From assembly GCA_022822665.1 (NCBI GenBank), contig JAJEAR010000005.1, forward strand, positions 62,001 through 126,000: a DNA stretch of 64,000 bases. The letters run 5' to 3'. The number at the start of each line of letters is the position of its first letter. The first letter of the stretch is position 1. Positions 61,256 to 64,000 of the stretch are shown one piece after another. Position numbers and translations under genes: made by a program. The notes under the pieces were generated by a model. It was not told the DNA's origin. It searched no databases and saw only the letters and a list, made by a program, of their open reading frames with translations. This stretch comes from Alphaproteobacteria bacterium. Lineage in GTDB: Bacteria > Pseudomonadota > Alphaproteobacteria > Thalassobaculales > Thalassobaculaceae.

Positions 61256-62187
61256 CAACGACCGCCTTTCCAGACGGGTGTCAGCCAGTGGCTGTATTCG
61301 GCAACGCGGCCGCGGACGACCGCGTCGTAGCGGGCCTGCAGCCTGCGGGTTGCGGCTCCCGGGGCTCCATCGCCAACCGGTTTGCGGTCGATACTGAGGA
61401 TCGGCACGATCTCCTGGCCCGTGCCGCAGTAGAACGCCTCCTCGGCGATGTAGAGCTCGGTCCGGCCGATCGCGCGTTGGGTGACAGAGGGGCCGGCGTC
61501 TCCGGCGATCTCGATCAACGTACGCCGCGTGATGCTCTCGAGGATTCCGGCGGTGACCGGGGAAGTGATCCATTCGCCCTCGCGCATGACGAAGATGCAG
61601 CCGCCCGGCCCCTCGCTGACGGTGCCGTCGCGGTTCAGGATGACGGCGGCGTTGAACCCGTTCCGCTTCGCCTCGAGCCCTGCGAGGCGGCTGTTCAGGT
61701 AGTTGGCCGACGCCTTGATCCGGGGCGGGCTGGCATCGTCCTCAATGCGCCGCCAGGTGCTGACGCAGAAGTGCATGCCATTCGTGAAGGACGGCGCCCG
61801 CCCGCGCGAACGGCAGACGATGGAGCTCGACGCCGGTCCGGTCGCCGTCATCTCGCCCCAGTCGTCCACATAGGCCTGAATGCGGATATAGCAGTCCTCG
61901 CGCATGCCGCAGGCCCGGATCAGGTCGATCGTCTGCGCGGTCAAGGCCCGGTCGTCCGGCGCGCCGTCTATTTCGACGATGCTGTTCGAGAAGTCGAGAC
62001 GCGCCATGTGCTCCGCGATGCGGAACACGTAAAGCTCGCCGGCGTCGGCGTTCCAATATCCGCGCAACCCCTCGAAGGCGAGGACCGAGAAGGTCAGCCC
62101 CGGCGCCATGATTGAAACCTTTGCCTCGTCGAACGGCACGATCCGGCCGTTCACGGTGGCGTAGGGCGGGCGTTCGTGTCCGGTCAT
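61255..62187 (-). CDS. class IV (branched-chain-like) aminotransferase
   Basis: A 310-residue PLP fold-type IV enzyme. GLTFSVLAFEGLRGYW is the N-terminal substrate loop, the PLP lysine is in RIKASANYLNSRLAG, and VSEGPGGCIFVMREGEW and SITRRTLIEIA form the cofactor phosphate site. It resembles IlvE but in this operon should transaminate the product of ring opening to a 2-oxo acid (inference). Confidence 0.88.
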   Translation of the reverse strand: MTGHERPPYATVNGRIVPFDEAKVSIMAPGLTFSVLAFEGLRGYWNADAGELYVFRIAEHMARLDFSNSIVEIDGAPDDRALTAQTIDLIRACGMREDCYIRIQAYVDDWGEMTATGPASSSIVCRSRGRAPSFTNGMHFCVSTWRRIEDDASPPRIKASANYLNSRLAGLEAKRNGFNAAVILNRDGTVSEGPGGCIFVMREGEWITSPVTAGILESITRRTLIEIAGDAGPSVTQRAIGRTELYIAEEAFYCGTGQEIVPILSIDRKPVGDGAPGAATRRLQARYDAVVRGRVAEYSHWLTPVWKGGR

Positions 62188-62205
62188 CGTTTCGGTCCCG
62201 TTAGC

Positions 62206-63720
62206 TCAGGCACCGGTTCGTCCCGCCGGGCGCGACCGGCGCCGGCGCCAGAGGACGAAGCCGATTGCGCTGCCCATGATCGCAAGAAGCGCCAGAAAGG
62301 CCGGTCGCCTGAAGATGAACAGGATGTGCTCGTCATAGGTCGGCGCAAGGAGCAGCACCGTACGCAGGTTCTCCTCGAGCAAGGGCATCAGGATGAACCC
62401 GATCAGGAGCGGCACGGGCGGGAAGCCGTGCCGCATCATCAGGTAGCCCGCGACCCCGAAGACGAAGACGAGCTGCACGTCGAAAAGCGATCCGCGCAGC
62501 GCGAAACTCCCCGCCGCCGCGATCGCCAGCACGCTTGCCAGCAACAGCCGACGCGGCACCGAAAAGGCGAACCGCGCGACGTGCAGCATGCCGAGGCCGA
62601 TGGCGAGATTGATGAGATTGGCCAGGATCAGCGCCGCATAGATCGCGTAGATCGGAAGCGGGTTCTGCGAGAAGGCGAGCGGCCCGACATTGACCCCCTG
62701 CACCATCAGGGCGCCCAGGATCAGCGCTGCCGCAATATCGCCGGGGATGCCGAAGGCCAGCAGCGGGATCAGGTTCGCGCCGGAAACGGCATTGTTCGCA
62801 GCCTCCGGTGCGGCCACGCCCTCAAGTGCGCCCTTGCCGAACTCCTCCGGCTTCCTGGAGGTCCGCCTCGCCTCGCCATAGGCGATGAAGGCGGCCACCG
62901 TCGAGCCGAGACCGGGCATCGCGCCGATCGCCGTGCCGATGGCGGACGAGCGGAAAAGGACCGGGATACAGCCCCGGAACTCGGGCCAGGATACGCGGTT
63001 GTCCTCGCGCTTGCCGGAATAACGGGTCGCTTTCGAGGACAACTCCCTGTTCGACCCGCCCATCTGGCGGAACACTTCGGACACCGCGAGGAAACCTATC
63101 AGCATCGGGATCAGGCCGATGCCCTCCTCAAGCTCGGGGTTGCCGAAGGTCAGCCGTTCGCTCGCGGTGATCGGGTCCAGCCCGATGATGCCGATCATCA
63201 CGCCGATCAGTGTCGCAACCAGCCCCTTCCAGACCGGCCGGCTGGACAGCATGCCGAGCGAACCGAGCGCCAGGAGGATCAGCAGCGTATATTCCGCCGG
63301 TCCGAACTTCAGTGCCACGAGAGCGAGGATGCTGGCGAAGAAAATCAGGCAGACATCGCTGAATGTGTCGCCGAAAACCGAGGCGTAGAGCGCCATCTTG
63401 ATGGCCTTCGCTCCCTTGCCGGCGCGCGCCAGCGGATAGCCGTCCAGCACCGTGGCCGACGCCGCGGGCGTTCCGGGCGTCCGGATCAGGATGGCGGTGA
63501 CGCTGCTGCCGAACAGCGACCCCTTGAACATGCCGAGCAGCATGGGGATCCCGACCCAGGGGTCGAAGTAGAAGGAATAGGGGATCAGCAGGGCGACGGC
63601 CATCGACGCCGTCAGCCCCGGGATCGCGCCCAGGATCTGGCCTGCAACGACCCCCAGCACCACGGCGAGGAGGCTTTGCCAGGTGAGCGCAAGGCCGATT
63701 CCTTCGATGATCGTGTCCAT
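62206..63720 (-). CDS. tctA: tripartite tricarboxylate transporter, large membrane subunit
   Basis: The 504-residue protein has about a dozen hydrophobic segments and the TctA signatures LGAIPGLTASMAVALLIP and AIGAMPGLGSTVAAFIAYG, plus FGIPGDIAAALILGAL. It forms the sodium- or proton-driven carrier with TctB and a periplasmic TctC, the latter presumably upstream outside the window. It begins 4 nt after tctB. Confidence 0.95.
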   Translation of the reverse strand: MDTIIEGIGLALTWQSLLAVVLGVVAGQILGAIPGLTASMAVALLIPYSFYFDPWVGIPMLLGMFKGSLFGSSVTAILIRTPGTPAASATVLDGYPLARAGKGAKAIKMALYASVFGDTFSDVCLIFFASILALVALKFGPAEYTLLILLALGSLGMLSSRPVWKGLVATLIGVMIGIIGLDPITASERLTFGNPELEEGIGLIPMLIGFLAVSEVFRQMGGSNRELSSKATRYSGKREDNRVSWPEFRGCIPVLFRSSAIGTAIGAMPGLGSTVAAFIAYGEARRTSRKPEEFGKGALEGVAAPEAANNAVSGANLIPLLAFGIPGDIAAALILGALMVQGVNVGPLAFSQNPLPIYAIYAALILANLINLAIGLGMLHVARFAFSVPRRLLLASVLAIAAAGSFALRGSLFDVQLVFVFGVAGYLMMRHGFPPVPLLIGFILMPLLEENLRTVLLLAPTYDEHILFIFRRPAFLALLAIMGSAIGFVLWRRRRSRPAGRTGA

Positions 63721-63724
63721 GCGC

Positions 63725-64000
63725 TCAACCGTCGAACAGTATGCCGGCCGGCAGCCGGATCGAGAAGATCCGGTCGAAAAGCAGCCAGATCAGCCCCACT
63801 ACCGCAACCGGCTGGCCGACGAGATGGAGCCGGCGCCGCTCGCCCATCGCCGCCGTCAGCGCCAGAATCATGCAGGCCGCGCCAAGGTAATATCCGGCAA
63901 GCGGGACCAGGACGACCGCGAAGACGAACGCGATACCGATGCCGGCCGCGTTCCTGCGCCACGAGCCCGTCCCGGCCTCTCCGTTCCATGGCTCCTCGTC
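63725..64000 (-). CDS. tctB: tripartite tricarboxylate transporter, small subunit (5' end beyond window)
   Basis: The last 91 codons of a TctB-like small membrane protein: IGIAFVFAVVLVPLAGYYLG and PVAVVGLIWLLFDRIFSIRL are the two C-terminal hydrophobic segments, ending LPAGILFDG as in many TctB proteins. The start lies beyond the right edge. Confidence 0.85.
   Translation of the reverse strand, partial: DEEPWNGEAGTGSWRRNAAGIGIAFVFAVVLVPLAGYYLGAACMILALTAAMGERRRLHLVGQPVAVVGLIWLLFDRIFSIRLPAGILFDG

Noticed and set aside
57679..61330. Large plus-strand frames opposite hyuA and hyuB
   Set aside because: Composition is that of an antisense shadow (Arg/Gly/Asp-rich, no motifs), while the minus-strand proteins have clear family signatures.
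1..64000. CRISPR arrays, rRNA genes, complete insertion sequences or prophage
   Set aside because: No regularly spaced repeats, no rRNA sequence, no intact transposase or integrase and no phage structural genes were seen.

Overview
The window is GC-rich DNA that reads as the chromosome of an alphaproteobacterium, probably of the Rhodospirillales. This is inferred from codon use, the uvrC/pgsA/mobB-moeA-moaD-moaE neighbourhood and a convergent C-P lyase/PhnCDE cluster; it was not tested by phylogeny. Genes are densely packed, many start with GTG, and many neighbours overlap by 1-14 bases.

Layout. 1-3.3 kb: the 5' part of a pteridine-reductase-like SDR gene, a hot-dog thioesterase and uvrC. 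3.3-5.5 kb: a decayed, visibly AT-richer islet on the minus strand with an intact VapB/FitA-type antitoxin, a toxin cut to 38 codons, a RusA-like fragment, a nuclease/HEPN-like gene split over two frames at a dnaX-type slippery heptamer, and an MbcA/ParS-like antitoxin. 5.9-10.3 kb: thrS, a gamma carbonic anhydrase and cysS. 10.3-14.4 kb: a zinc-starvation divergon around a perfect 18-bp Zur-type palindrome. It has a degenerate CobW-like ORF and zur on one side, and a folE1 remnant, hisI, two unknown ORFs, a ZigA-type GTPase and a DUF1826 gene on the other. A decayed initiator-tRNA relic follows. 14.9-20.6 kb: pgsA, molybdopterin genes (mobB, moeA, moaD, moaE), then fmt, def and an asparaginase on the other strand.

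20.7-25.0 kb: an outer-membrane beta-barrel gene, then an MmgE/PrpD-MaoC-acyl-CoA dehydrogenase operon. 25.1-36.1 kb: a complete phosphonate system, phnGHIJKLM plus a PhnZ-like HD oxygenase and phnN behind a Pho box, converging on phnC-D-E1-E2. 36.1-39.3 kb: a degraded accessory stretch with two diverged copies of a ~180-bp repeat flanking an atypical M19 peptidase and a methyltransferase. 39.3-42.2 kb: an NrtR-type regulator divergent from ARPP-1 and ADP-ribosylglycohydrolase genes, with a perfect operator palindrome. 42.6-45.7 kb: a Schlafen/AlbA_2-like ATPase and a small ORF divergent from a GSU2403-type nucleotidyltransferase, sharing a perfect 10-bp inverted repeat.

46.0-55.3 kb: a LacI-controlled divergon. 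One arm has a solute-binding protein, two permeases and a sulfatase; the other has the ATPase, a bicupin, LacI and a MetE-like zinc methyltransferase. 55.9-64.0 kb: a tightly overlapping operon of TctB (cut by the edge), TctA, a class IV aminotransferase, HyuB, HyuA and a TPP enzyme. It reads as uptake, ATP-driven ring opening, transamination and decarboxylation of an unknown amino-acid-like compound.

Best candidates for undescribed biology: the Schlafen/small-ORF/nucleotidyltransferase divergon beside the ADP-ribose genes, the sulfatase/bicupin/MetE divergon, the tct-hyu-aminotransferase-TPP operon, and the slippery-site nuclease/HEPN gene.
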